From: Macrotis lagotis | Taxonomy: Eukaryota > Chordata > Mammalia > Peramelemorphia > Peramelidae | Assembly: GCF_037893015.1 (NCBI RefSeq) | Contig: NC_133665.1 | Location: 22,171,207-22,235,206, forward strand | Reading direction: 5' to 3' | DNA: 64,000 nt | Part shown: piece by piece, positions 55,278 to 64,000 of the stretch | Position numbering within the stretch: position 1 is the stretch's first letter | Layout: each line of letters starts with the position of its first letter | Program-made: the position numbers and the translations under genes | The notes under the pieces: generated by a model | Told to the model about the DNA's origin: nothing | What the model saw: only the letters and a program-made list of their open reading frames with translations | The model's database searches: none

Positions 55278-55664
55278 TTGGAAAAACAACTGACTAGATT
55301 TAGGAGAGACAAGGTCAGAATCATTGGACTACTTGAAAGTCACAACAAAAAGAACCTAGACATCATCTCTCAAGAAATTATCAAGGAAAACTGTCCCAAT
55401 ATCTGGAACCAGAATCAATTACCTCAGGAAATAGATCCCAAAATAAAAACTCCAAGGAACATTATAGCCAAAACCCAGAACTATCAGATCAAGGCAAAAA
55501 GTCCTGCAAGTGTCCAGAAAGAAATAATTCATATAATAGGGAGCCACAATCAGGATTACACTGGATTTACCAGCTGTAATATTAATGGATTAGAGGTCAT
55601 GGAATATGATATTCTGGAAGGCAAAGGAACTAGGACTATAATCAAGAAATCACCTATCTGGTGA
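55278..55664 (+). pseudogene. L1 ORF1 C-terminal frame
   Basis: A 128-codon frame. RRDKVRIIGLLES near its start is the region where L1 ORF1p RNA-binding (RRM) domains begin, followed by IISQEIIKENCP. Then come a decayed basic region (TPRNIIAKTQNYQIKAKSP) and a C-terminal part around ITGYEI-like 'LEVMEYDILEGKG'. The N-terminal coiled coil upstream is broken by stops. L1 ORF1p binds L1 RNA. This copy is a remnant. Confidence 0.65.
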
Positions 55665-55873
55665 AAGTGTTCACTCAGTGAAACAGAAGAACTTCTAACT
55701 TTCGTAAGAAGAAGACCAGAATTTAACAAAAACTTTGATCTCTAGTTTCATGAGCCAAGTGAAACCAAAAAAAGGGGGGAAAAGGACAAAAGGAAACATA
55801 AAGGAGTCTAGGAGTCTATGGAGCTGAATTGCTTTTAGGTCAGGATCTATGTGAGATGATGCTTGTAATTCTT

Positions 55874-56019
55874 TTTTTTTTTTTTTAGGTTTTTGCAAGG
55901 AAAATGGGGTTAAGTGGCTTGCCCAAGGCCACACAGCTAGGTAATTATTAAGTGTTTGAACCCAGGTACTCCTGACTCCAGGGCTGGTGCTTTATCCACT
56001 GTGCCACTTAGCCACCCCA
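55874..56019 (-). mobile_element. WSINE1-type SINE inside L1, internally deleted
   Basis: Inverted copy; 15-bp duplication ATRCTTGTAATTCTT (55859-55873 and 56020-56034, one change). Lacks about 15 bp after 'aagtgt'. Confidence 0.94.
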
Positions 56020-56514
56020 ATACTTGTAATTCTTAAAAATCATTTCACTAATAGTACACCTAGAAGGAATAGAAATAGAGGATATGTGTATGAGGTGAAT
56101 TTGAGGGAACAGCATAAAAATAATTAAGAGGTGAGAAAGAGGAGTACACTGAGTACAGATGGAAAAGAGAGGTAGACTGAAGAGGCTAAAAACAATCTAT
56201 CACAGAGGAAGGCAAGACGGGCATTACTTTATCTTTTGCTCTCATCAGGATTGGCTCAAAGAGGGAATAATATACCTTGACTATCTGTCTGTCAACTGAC
56301 TATAGAAATATACTACATATAATATAAATATAGTATAAATCAGCTAACTATAGAAATCTATCTTACCTGACAGGATAGTAGGAGGGGAGGAGATTAAGTA
56401 AAGGGAGAGGAAACTGACAGAAGAGAGGGCAGACCAAGGAAGGTGGTAGACAGAAGCAAAACACTGTCAAGGAGGGACAGGGTAAATGGAGAGGAGAAAA
56501 GGAGAAAAAAATAC

Positions 56515-56780
56515 AATGAAGGGGAATACATGGTTGATAATTATAACTGTGAATATAAATGCGATGAACTCTTCCATAAAATGGAAGCAGATAGAGTAGA
56601 TTAAAAACCAGAATCCTATAATATGTTGCTTCCAAGAAATAGACTTGAAGCAGAAAGATGTACAAAGAGTAAAGGTAAGGGACTGGTGCAAATTTATTAT
56701 GGCTCAGGTGAAGTTAAAAAGAAAAAGCAGGGATAGCAATTCTGATCTAGACAAAGAGAAAGCAAAAACTGACCTAATTA
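56515..56780 (+). pseudogene. L1 ORF2 endonuclease, N-terminal remnant
   Basis: Translates with stops to ITVNINAMNS..IKWKQ, then NQNPIICCFQEI and a SDLDKEKAKTDLI-like end. This matches the start of the L1 AP-type endonuclease (TVNVNG, CCLQETH, SDK). The frame ends at the deletion junction. Confidence 0.6.
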
Positions 56781-56783
56781 AAA

Positions 56784-56839
56784 GGTAGACTATTTCTCAC
56801 TGCTCTAATTTGCTTATGGTATCACCCTTTATGTCTACC
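56784..56839. other. 56-bp micro-inversion within L1
   Basis: Read on the minus strand this segment gives tagacataaagggtgatacc and ataagcaaattagagcag, which is the normal plus-strand L1 sequence expected at this place. It is bounded by GGTAGA (56784-56789) and its complement TCTACC (56834-56839). It sits at the junction of the ORF2 deletion. Confidence 0.78.
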
Positions 56840-57385
56840 TTTCATATCTGTGGAGAAAAAAAGAATTCATGACCAAGCAAGAGATAATTATATTATCATT
56901 ACATTATATATTACATATTATACATTCATTACAAATACATCTTACATTATAAAATATAAAACAGGAAATTTTTATTATATTAAATGTAAAGGCTTTTGCA
57001 CAAGGAAAACTAAGACAACCAAGATTATTAGGTAAGCAGAAAGATGATAAACAATCTTTACAAAGAATCTCTGATGAATATAATTTCTCAAATATATAAA
57101 AAACTGAATCAGATTCATAAGAATACAATCTATTCTCTAATTGATAAATGGTCAAAGAATATGAACAGTTTTCAGATGAAGAAATGAAAGCTATCTACAT
57201 CTATCAGAAGTGTTCTAAATCAATTTTGATTATAGAAATGCAAATTAAAACAACTTTGAGGTATCATGTTAATGATATAAGAGGAAAACGATAAATGTTG
57301 GAGAGGATGTGGGAAATTTGGGACATTACTGCACTTTTGGTGGAATTGTATATGATCCAATCATTCTGGAGACTCTTTGGTACTA

Positions 57386-57648
57386 TGTTGAGTCCCTTTC
57401 CAGACTCATCTGTTGAGTTCCACTTCTGAACTCCCTCAATCTTCCCCAGGTGAATGTTGGAGGGGTGGGAGACAAGGAATACAAGATTTCCGAGTTCTCT
57501 GTTTATCTACCAAAACACCAATGCTTAAATACCTTTCAAGTCTCTATCCATTCCCACTCTAGTGGCACTTAGTAAAACAAGGCTCTGATGTTCAAAGACA
57601 CCAGATGAAGATAATTTACAATGTTCCCTCACACAACAGTTCCTAACA
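57386..57648 (-). mobile_element. Solo LTR of the 48408-50427 family, inside L1
   Basis: Inverted TG...CA LTR, about 263 bp, aligned end to end with both LTRs of the fossil element. GTACTA (57380-57385) and GTGCTA (57649-57654) flank it as a 6-bp duplication with one change. No internal sequence remains. Confidence 0.88.
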
Positions 57649-58334
57649 GTGCTATATCCAAAGGACAACCAAACTGTGCATACTCTTAGATCTAGCATAT
57701 CACTACCAGGTCCGTATCCCAAAGACATAATAAAAAAGGAAAGGGACCTACATATTCAAAAAATATATATAGCAGCCCTTTTCATGAATCAAAATATTGG
57801 AAATTAAGGGGATGTCCATCACTTGGGGAATAGCTGAAGAAGCTATGATATATGAATATAATGAAATACTACTGTGCAATAAGAAATGAAAGACAAAATT
57901 TCAGAAAAACCTAGAAAGAAGTGTATGAACTGATGAAAACTGAAATGAAAAGAACCAAGAAAGCATTGTATACAGTATTAACAACATTGTGTGATGATCA
58001 GTTCAGCTCTTCTCAGCAGCACAATGATCCAAGACAAGTACAAAGTACTAACAAAAGAAAAATCCATTCACAATCAGATAAAGAACTGAATAAGTCTGAA
58101 TGCAGATTGAAGTCTTTTTTTCACTTTTTTCATTTTCATGATTTTTTCCTTTATGATCTGTTTGTTCTATCACAATTGTGTTTACTATGGAAATATATTT
58201 TACATAATAGTATAAACAGATCAAATTGTCTACTATTTAAGAAGAAAGAATGAGAGAGAGGAAGAAAAATTTGGAACTCAACATTTTATAAAAATTGTCT
58301 TGACATGTAATTGGAAAAAACCCCATAAAATACC

Positions 58335-58790
58335 ATTTATAAGGTGGTGGTTCTTTAAGAACAAATTAGAGAAAGTAGAGACTCAAGGAAGGAAATTAAC
58401 AGGTGGGAGAGGAAACCTATTATAACAGTCCAGGTCAGAAGTCGTAAGGATCTGAACCAGGTTGATAGTTGTATAAATGGAGAAAAAGATGAATTTGAGA
58501 TATCTTGTGAAGGCAGAATCAACAAAACTCATCCATTATTTAGTATGAGGGGTGAGACAGAAGGGGAGGAATCAATGCTGAATCTGAGGTTGTAAAACTA
58601 GAAAGATGGTGGTATTCTCAAAAGAAAGAGGAGAGGACTGGTGGTTTGAACACCACATGACTTTAGTTCTTCATTTCATTCTGTTCCATGTCTTCAGAGA
58701 AGGAGAAACCTTGGAGTTCCACTGTTGTCTCAGGTGGATTCAATCAACAATGAGTAAAATACAAATTTCATTAGAATGTATCAGGGTAGG
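58335..58790 (-). mobile_element. L2 LINE, continuation of 53365-53878 after the L1
   Basis: ttataacagtccaggtcaga, gttgtaaaactagaaagatg and gtggtattctcaaaag follow the inverted L2 further toward its 5' side, in the order expected after 53878. Confidence 0.58.
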
Positions 58791-58794
58791 TGCT

Positions 58795-58880
58795 GTTTGA
58801 ATTTTGTCTTTTTTGTTCTATAGCAAATATGCTTTGCCCATAGTAGACTTTTAGTAAATATGTGTGCAACTGAATGACAT
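58795..58880 (+). mobile_element. L2 LINE, 3' terminal fragment
   Basis: gcccatagtagacttttagt and aaatatgtgtgcaactgaat resemble the L2 terminus. Confidence 0.5.
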
Positions 58881-58899
58881 TAGGTAAGTAATAATTGCA

Positions 58900-59400
58900 A
58901 GGTGTAAAAAGAATCATACTGATTGTACAGATGAGGAACCTGAGGGCTAAGTGAATTTAAGTGATTTGTCCAAGATCAATCAATCAATAAACATTTATTA
59001 AGCTTCTACTACTTGTGAAGCACTGTGCTAAGTGTTGGGGACAGGAAAAAAGGTATAACATAGTTTTTTGTCCCAGGGTGGGGAGATAACATACAAACAA
59101 ATAATATACAAAGTAACCTTACATACAGGATAAAAAGGAAATCATTTAAAAAGGAAAAAGCAGTGGAATTAAAGGGTTAAGGAAGGCTCCCTGCAGATGG
59201 TGGGATTTTAGTTGAGACTTAAAGGAGGATAAGGATATCAGTAGGCAGAACAAAGAAGTGAGAACATTCCAGAAATGAAGAAAAGTCAGAGAAAATGCTC
59301 AGATCCAAGAAATGGAGGATCTTGTTTCAGTAAGTATCAGAAATAGGATTTTAATTCAGGTCCTCTCTCTCTCTTTCCCCAATACCACCCTGCCTCTGTT
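58900..59400 (-). mobile_element. MIR/THER-type CORE-SINE, split by L2
   Basis: Left piece: cagatgaggaacctgagggc, gtgatttgtccaagatca. Right piece (59326-59400): agaaataggattttaattca and ggtcctctc. The L2 end at 58975-59325 separates them. Confidence 0.5.
58975..59325 (-). mobile_element. L2 LINE, 3' region inside a CORE-SINE
   Basis: caatcaataaacatttatta, gcactgtgctaagtgttggg, gaaggctccctgcagatggt, gaaaatgctcagatccaaga: inverted L2. Confidence 0.7.
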
Positions 59401-59410
59401 AATGCTAAGA

Positions 59411-59957
59411 CAGGGCTGTCCAACCTTAGGTTATCTTAGAGTCACATTAAAGTGAAATAATTATTTGAGGGCCATACCCAGAATAAAAAATACAGAACAC
59501 TAATACATTAGTTAATTTGTAGTCTTACCTTAGGTTTAGTAAGTGTTATGAAAAGTCATGCTACTTTTAACTTTTTACAAAGTGTGGGAATACACATCAG
59601 TAATATGACAGGCAAAGGCATAAAGTAGGAAAGGAAACACAAAACAACAAGGTAACAGGATAAACAGTATAAAGATAGGTGCATTCAGATTATTCTGCAT
59701 CGTATAGACAAAACACATACCACAGATCGATTGAAAGTTCCATGTGATATGTTCCATTTGTAATACTGTTTAAAAATACCACAGAAAATTAACATCAAGA
59801 AATTATTTATTAGTGGTGGAATTAAAAAAGCTAATATGCATTCTATGCAAATTATTATTTTATTTTTTCACTCTAGAAAATTAAAACCCACAGGCAGGCC
59901 ACATAAAAATCACACTGTGGGCTGCATATGCCTTGGGCTGTATTTTGGACAGCCCTA
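59411..59957. mobile_element. Non-autonomous hAT DNA transposon with both ends and target duplication
   Basis: 547 bp. The left end CAGGGCTGTCCAA and right end TTGGACAGCCCTA are inverted repeats with a single change at the outermost base. Flanked by TGCTAAGA (59403-59410) and TGCTAAGG (59958-59965), an 8-bp duplication with one change, which is diagnostic of hAT. No transposase ORF. Inner motifs gggccata and gggctgcata near the two ends resemble the subterminal GGGCCACA-type repeats of mammalian hAT elements. Confidence 0.88.
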
Positions 59958-59965
59958 TGCTAAGG

Positions 59966-60261
59966 GAAGCCCACTCCTCTATTGTTGCTACTTTGCCCAA
60001 TCCAGTGTGATGAGGAAACTGTCTACCATGAGGTCAGGACTGATGGAGTTCAGGTTGGGGTGTGGCTGAGTCTTTGGACAAAACTGATCAGAATGACTGT
60101 TTTCCTTTATTCTGACCTTTGGGGATTTTTTTCAATTATTTTTACCTTGGCCAGAGGCACCACAAAACTGACATACTTCCCTCATCTCAGAAGAATCTTA
60201 GTTGACTCTTTCCAAGATTTGCTTTGTGGAGATCTACCCAAAGAATGTAGGTTGATAGGAA
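59966..60261. other. No gene seen; unassigned
   Basis: A 127-aa plus-strand ORF (59982-60365) crosses this stretch and continues into the SINE at 60262. It has no recognisable motif, no conserved start context and low-complexity hydrophobic parts. I treat it as chance. Confidence 0.5.
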
Positions 60262-60488
60262 TAGGGATTGGACCTTTAGTTTTTCTGAAAGGACGAAATA
60301 CTTTAATAAGGAAACTTTCATTAGTGATACAGATCAGCACCTTCTTGCAACATTTAGTCTTATAGCTGCCTAGGGCAGAGAGAACTTAAGTGACTGCTTT
60401 GCTCATACAACCAGTATACAATCAAAGGTAGAATTTGAACTCCTGCATCCTCACTCCAAGACCAGCTCTCTTCCCAAAACACCATGGG
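60262..60488 (-). mobile_element. Marsupial SINE (AATGAAATCACAG type)
   Basis: cagatcagcaccttcttgca, acatttagtcttatagctgc, ctagggcagagagaacttaa, ccaagaccagctctcttccc. Confidence 0.65.
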
Positions 60489-60594
60489 GGTTATTAAAAA
60501 CAAGGATATTGATCATGTGGACTATGGAAAAATCATGACAGCTGTTTTCTTTCTTTTAAAAATTATTAATATCTTTTGTTTTTTATATCACCTT

Positions 60595-60697
60595 TATTAG
60601 GCTGACACATTTCTACAGCTCATAAATCCAATTCATGTACAGGTCAAGGCATCACCCATGATGTACTCTTCAAAAATGAAGGACAAACAATAACCAT
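60595..60697 (+). mobile_element. GGACAAACA element, 3' part
   Basis: aatccaattcatgtacaggt, caaggcatcacccatgatgt, aatgaaggacaaacaataac. Confidence 0.65.
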
Positions 60698-61032
60698 TTC
60701 CCACCCTTCTACCTAGAGTATTATTCTTGATAATAAACATTAAAGCAACAATGGAAATCGATTCTGCAAAACTAACCAACATATCAACTAAGAGTATTTG
60801 TAACATCTGATACCCATAGGCCCTGTCAATGAGAAGATTTCTTTTCTTTTCTTCAGTGCCAGTTGGTAATTATAATAACAAACATTCATTTTTTCTTCTC
60901 TACTTACATTGTTGTAGTCATGTCTGTTATTTTCCTAATTCTTATTACTTAATTTTTACATTTTACATTACATTTACATTTTATATTAGTTCATATGTTA
61001 TATCAAACTTCTATATATTCTTTATATCCATT

Positions 61033-61157
61033 TTTTTTAGGTTTTTGCAAGGCAATGGGGTTGAGTGACTTGCCCAAGGTCACACAGCTAGGTAATTATT
61101 AAGTGTCTGAGGTCAGATTTGAACTTTACTCTATCCACTGCTTCACCTAGCTGCCCC
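61033..61157 (-). mobile_element. WSINE1-type SINE inside L1, internally deleted
   Basis: Inverted; duplication ATAYCCATT (61024-61032 and 61158-61166). Lacks the 'caggtcctcctgactcc' block. Confidence 0.92.
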
Positions 61158-61447
61158 ATACCCATTGTTTCTTACAAAGTAGTAATATTCCATTATATTA
61201 ATGAATCACATTTTGTCTATTTACCAATCAATAGTCACTTCATTTTGAGGAAAAAAGTTCTAAATATTGATGTGATACATACATACACACACATATAGTT
61301 TTGTTTATCTGAATGGTTATATGTATGTAGGGAAGATTCCCTTCTATCTTTTCTATTTTTCTATTTTCCTTTACCCCCTCTACCCTCCTCTTTGTTCACC
61401 TGACTTTCTGAACTTCAGCCCCATATCCCTGGACAGGTAAGCCTCTT

Positions 61448-61602
61448 TTTTTTTTTTAGGTTTTTTGCAAGGCAAATGGGGTTAAGTGGCTTGCCCAAGG
61501 CCACACAGCTAGGTAATTATTAAGTGTCTGAGACCGGATTTGAACCCAGGTCCTCCTGACTCCAAGACCGGTGCTCTATCCACTACGCCACCTAGCAGCC
61601 CC
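61448..61602 (-). mobile_element. WSINE1-type SINE inside L1
   Basis: Inverted full-length copy; 15-bp duplication RCAGGTAAGMCTCTT (61433-61447 and 61603-61617, two changes). Retains several CpGs. Confidence 0.95.
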
Positions 61603-61692
61603 GCAGGTAAGACTCTTGAGGAAATGATCTATCTTCCCTTTTTTTTTTGCTTCTATTTATATCCCTTTCACTTAGTATATTAGGAGTGAATG

Positions 61693-61845
61693 TGGGCATC
61701 TAGGTGGCACAGTGAATTGAATACCAGCCATAGAGTCAGGAGGACCTGAGTTCAAATGTGACCTCAGACACTTAATAATTACCTGGCTATGACCTTGGGT
61801 AAATCATTTTACCCCACTGCCTTGCAAAAACAAACAAACAAAAAA
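61693..61845 (+). mobile_element. WSINE1-type SINE inside L1
   Basis: Plus copy starting tgggcatctaggtgg with a CAAACAAACAAA tail. GAGTGAATG on both sides (61684-61692 and 61846-61854). Confidence 0.93.
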
Positions 61846-62077
61846 GAGTGAATGCTCAATTTTATTAGTCACTCTTGGGACACAATTCTAGCACTGGGAT
61901 CTCTGGGCAAAAGTAGGGAAATATTTTATGGCTGACAGTTTCAATAATTGATTATTGAATATCCTGATATATATGACCTCCTCTAAAGTCCTGCCCTTAA
62001 GTTTCATCATGGCAGAGTAACAATAAACTCTTAAAAACTTTGCCAGTGGAATGAATAAATACTGGCATGTGCAATTT

Positions 62078-62228
62078 TTTTAGGATTTGAAAGGAACTTT
62101 ACACATATTATCTTATTTTATCCTCATAATAACTATGTGCTATAGTCGCTATTTTTAACCCTATTTTACAATGGGGAAATGGAGGCTTAGGGGGATGAAA
62201 TGAAATGTCCAGAGTCACACCCTTACTA
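62078..62228 (-). mobile_element. MIR-type CORE-SINE
   Basis: gaaaggaactttacacatat, atcctcataataactatgtg, gaaatgtccagagtcacacc. Confidence 0.68.
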
Positions 62229-62340
62229 CTTGCATGACCTTAAGCATGTAACTTAACATTTCTGGGCCTCAGTTTTCCCATATATAAAAGCAAAGAATTA
62301 GACTAGATGGCCTCAGTCATTTCTGAGCCTTTAAGGTATG
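62225..62340 (+). mobile_element. CORE-SINE with L3-like tail
   Basis: ttgcatgaccttaagcatgt, ctgggcctcagttttcccat, gactagatggcctcagtcat. It adjoins the inverted MIR, so the two face each other. Confidence 0.66.
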
Positions 62341-62857
62341 CCCAGCCTATGGTAAGGACTTGATTAATTCTTCTCATTGTAAGATGCCAGGCATCATGCA
62401 AAGCAAGATCTCAGAAGTGCTTCCTATCCAATATTAACAACCACAAACATAATAACAAACCAAAAACTCTCATAGAGTCAAAGGAGTAACCCAGGGATAT
62501 GATATTTAGTATTTCTGACTTTGTCTTCACTGTCACTTTTTCAGATCTGGGTCCATTTTTCCCAAATGTGAAATAGAGGCAATAAAGTCTATGCTATCAT
62601 CTCTTTTTTCTCTTTTACTTTTCTTTTGTTTTTTTAGTTAGAATGAAGTTTTATTCTATGGGATTTACCATTAACCTGTAAGTGGAGACCATTATGGTAC
62701 TGACCACCTCTTGTTTTATTTTTTAGGTTCAGAATAAAATAAATAAAAATTCAAAAACAGACTTATAAATCTGAGAATTATATAAACTGAATGAAAAAAT
62801 GCATTTCTATCTACATAAAGTACATTTATAAGTTCTTTTAATTTTTACTTTTAACAA
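62341..62857. other. No gene seen; unassigned
   Basis: About 500 bp AT-rich DNA with no named element. Confidence 0.45.
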
Positions 62858-63095
62858 GGCAACATGGTATATTATATTTGACAAAAGGCTGGTCTTGGAG
62901 TCAGAAACACTTGAGCTCAAGGTTTTCACATTACTATGCATGCGGTCATGGGAAATCATTTATACTCTTGGTGGCCCCAGGCAACTTTCTAGGACTATAA
63001 ATGACAGTGTTTTCCCAATCTGCATGAATGAAAGCATTTCCACAGGTAAAGCTCCCTACAGAGATGAAATCTCAGGCTTGGACTAGTTCTTTATC
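62858..63095 (+). mobile_element. Marsupial SINE (AATGAAATCACAG type)
   Basis: ggctggtcttggagtcagaa, ggccccaggcaactttctag, gactataaatgacagtgttt, gctccctacagagatgaaat. The short ORF at 62895-63086 is this SINE translated. Confidence 0.72.
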
Positions 63096-63355
63096 CCCAA
63101 AGGGAAAAATATTAAAACAAGGATCAACACATTTTCACTAACTGATATTCTTCTCTAACACCCAAAATATCAGGAGGTTCACATTTCCCTAGTTTGTAAC
63201 CATTGTAATTACCATTCCCTTTTTTTAAATCCCTTGATGCCCCAGAAATATGATTGTGTCCTAGATTAGGTGGTAGATTTATTTTGGGGAAAATACTGAT
63301 TCTACTTCCTAGAGATCCCCTCATTTCAAAACAACAGAATATTAAAAATTAGAAG

Positions 63356-63572
63356 CTAGGCATGGCTAGATGGCACAGAAGATACAGTGCCAAGCCTGGG
63401 GTCAGAAAAGCTCATCTCTGTGAGTTCAAATCTGGCCTGTGTGACTTTGAACAAGTCACTTAATCCCATTTGCCACAGGTTCCTTATCTATAAAGTGAGC
63501 TGGAGAAAGAAATGACAAACTGCTCCAATATCTTTGCCAAGAAAACACTGAGAATGATAAAGTTTAAGTCAT
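63356..63572 (+). mobile_element. MAR1-type SINE
   Basis: ggctagatggcacagaagat, ggcctgtgtgactttgaaca, aaagtgagctggagaaagaa, tctttgccaagaaaacactg. Confidence 0.82.
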
Positions 63573-64000
63573 TTAAGTCATGACTCTAGTTTAACTGAAT
63601 AGAGGGGGAATGTGACCTAGGGTTTAGTGCTCTTCCTATTGCATAGAACTTAGCTCCTTTTTCCAGTTTCTTGAGGTTCTGAGGAGCAGAGAAAGGCTAA
63701 TACTTAATTAAAGAAGACCCTCTCAGAACTTATGCATTTTAGGCTCCCATAATAGCTATAAGATCTATGGAAGGAAATAGGAACCTCCTGAGAAGACCAC
63801 TGCCCAATCTTAGTGCCTTCCCACCCTCCCACCCCCAATATCAGGGTCTCTCTCATTTGTAATATACTTTGGGAACATCACCAAAGCATCTGCTTTCCTT
63901 TGCCTCCATTCCCCTGGGTCATACTATGACTGAAAGATTTCTAATCTTTTATTTTCAGCCAAAAAGAGGTAATTAAAATTTTAGGATCATAAAATCATAA
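63573..64000. other. No gene seen; unassigned
   Basis: Last 430 bp. No repeat recognised and no coding signal. Confidence 0.45.

Larger units (their letters stand above)
53880..58330 (+). mobile_element. L1 LINE with 5' region, ORF1, partial ORF2 and 3' UTR; internally deleted
   Basis: Order: 5' UTR-like sequence (to about 54500), ORF1 coiled-coil codons (54740-55260), ORF1 C-terminal frame (55278-55664), inter-ORF linker (55680-56510), start of the ORF2 endonuclease (56515-56780), a junction where most of ORF2 is missing and 56 bp are inverted (56784-56839), then ORF2 C-terminal region (56840-58010) and 3' UTR with A-rich end. It is interrupted by two WSINE1 copies and a solo LTR. It entered an L2 on the opposite strand. 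Many stops; dead. Confidence 0.75.
60715..61990 (-). mobile_element. L1 LINE, inverted 3' end, with three WSINE1 insertions
   Basis: ctgcaaaactaaccaacata, ttgttgtagtcatgtctgtt, gtagtaatattccattatat and gcactgggatctctgggcaa appear in the order of an inverted L1 3' UTR and ORF2 end. WSINE1 copies at 61033, 61448 and 61693 lie within. Confidence 0.58.

Noticed and set aside
59982-60365. 127-aa plus-strand ORF outside obvious repeats for most of its length
   Set aside because: No motif, no plausible homology, hydrophobic low-complexity stretches, and it runs into a SINE. Length is within chance expectation for this much sequence.
2875-61845. Many similar dispersed repeats, checked for a CRISPR-like or other array system
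   Set aside because: Spacing is irregular, orientation is mixed and each copy has its own target duplication. These are SINEs.

Overview
The window is repeat-packed, AT-rich, CpG-poor mammalian DNA. Its repeats point to a marsupial, probably an Australian one and perhaps a dasyurid. The main clue is about 25 copies of a short tRNA-derived SINE of the WSINE1 type: a GGGGCAGCTAGGTGG head, a TTAATAATTACCTAGCTGTGTG middle and a GCAAAAAAACCTAAAA-type tail. There are also about nine MAR1-type SINEs with the same head but a BovB/RTE-like tail, MIR/THER-type CORE-SINEs, and marsupial L1, L2, CR1/L3 and RTE LINEs. Family names come from memory of consensus sequences, not from a search. The dasyurid call is an inference.

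I find no protein-coding gene of the host, no exon I can defend and no structural RNA gene. Every ORF is short, and most are translated repeats. The window is best read as intergenic or deep intronic sequence.

Layout. 1-9.6 kb: CR1/L3 (minus at 1-900, plus at 7.6-8.5 kb), L1, L2 and SINE pieces, plus a 44-bp palindrome at 9145-9188. 9.6-20 kb: SINE-rich ground with a CR1/L3 end split by a SINE-like element and an L2 split by a MIR. 20-30 kb: an RTE fragment, long L2 remnants on both strands (notably minus-strand 25.8-29.3 kb) and nested SINEs. 30.5-31.0 kb: a repeat-free island with E-box, CCAAT and TEAD-like motifs. 31-37 kb: L1 pieces and a Tigger/pogo-like transposase remnant (34.2-34.8 kb). 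37.5-40.3 kb: probable 5' part of a minus-strand L1. 40.6-42.3 kb: the largest island without recognisable repeats, with a MEF2-type site next to an E-box. 44-47.6 kb: two L2 copies sharing an odd internal arrangement. 48.4-50.4 kb: an old, non-coding LTR element with both LTRs. A lone LTR of the same family lies at 57.4 kb inside an L1. 53.9-58.3 kb: that L1, which entered an L2 and was then hit by two WSINE1 copies and the LTR element; it also carries a large ORF2 deletion with a 56-bp micro-inversion at the junction. 59.4-60 kb: a complete-ended non-autonomous hAT element. 60.7-62 kb: a minus-strand L1 carrying three WSINE1 copies.

History. WSINE1 sits inside L1, L2, RTE, CR1-type tails, MIR/THER and other SINEs, and nothing is seen inside WSINE1. 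It is therefore the youngest layer. L2, CR1/L3 and MIR are the oldest. Unassigned stretches are listed as such; I saw nothing I could name in them.
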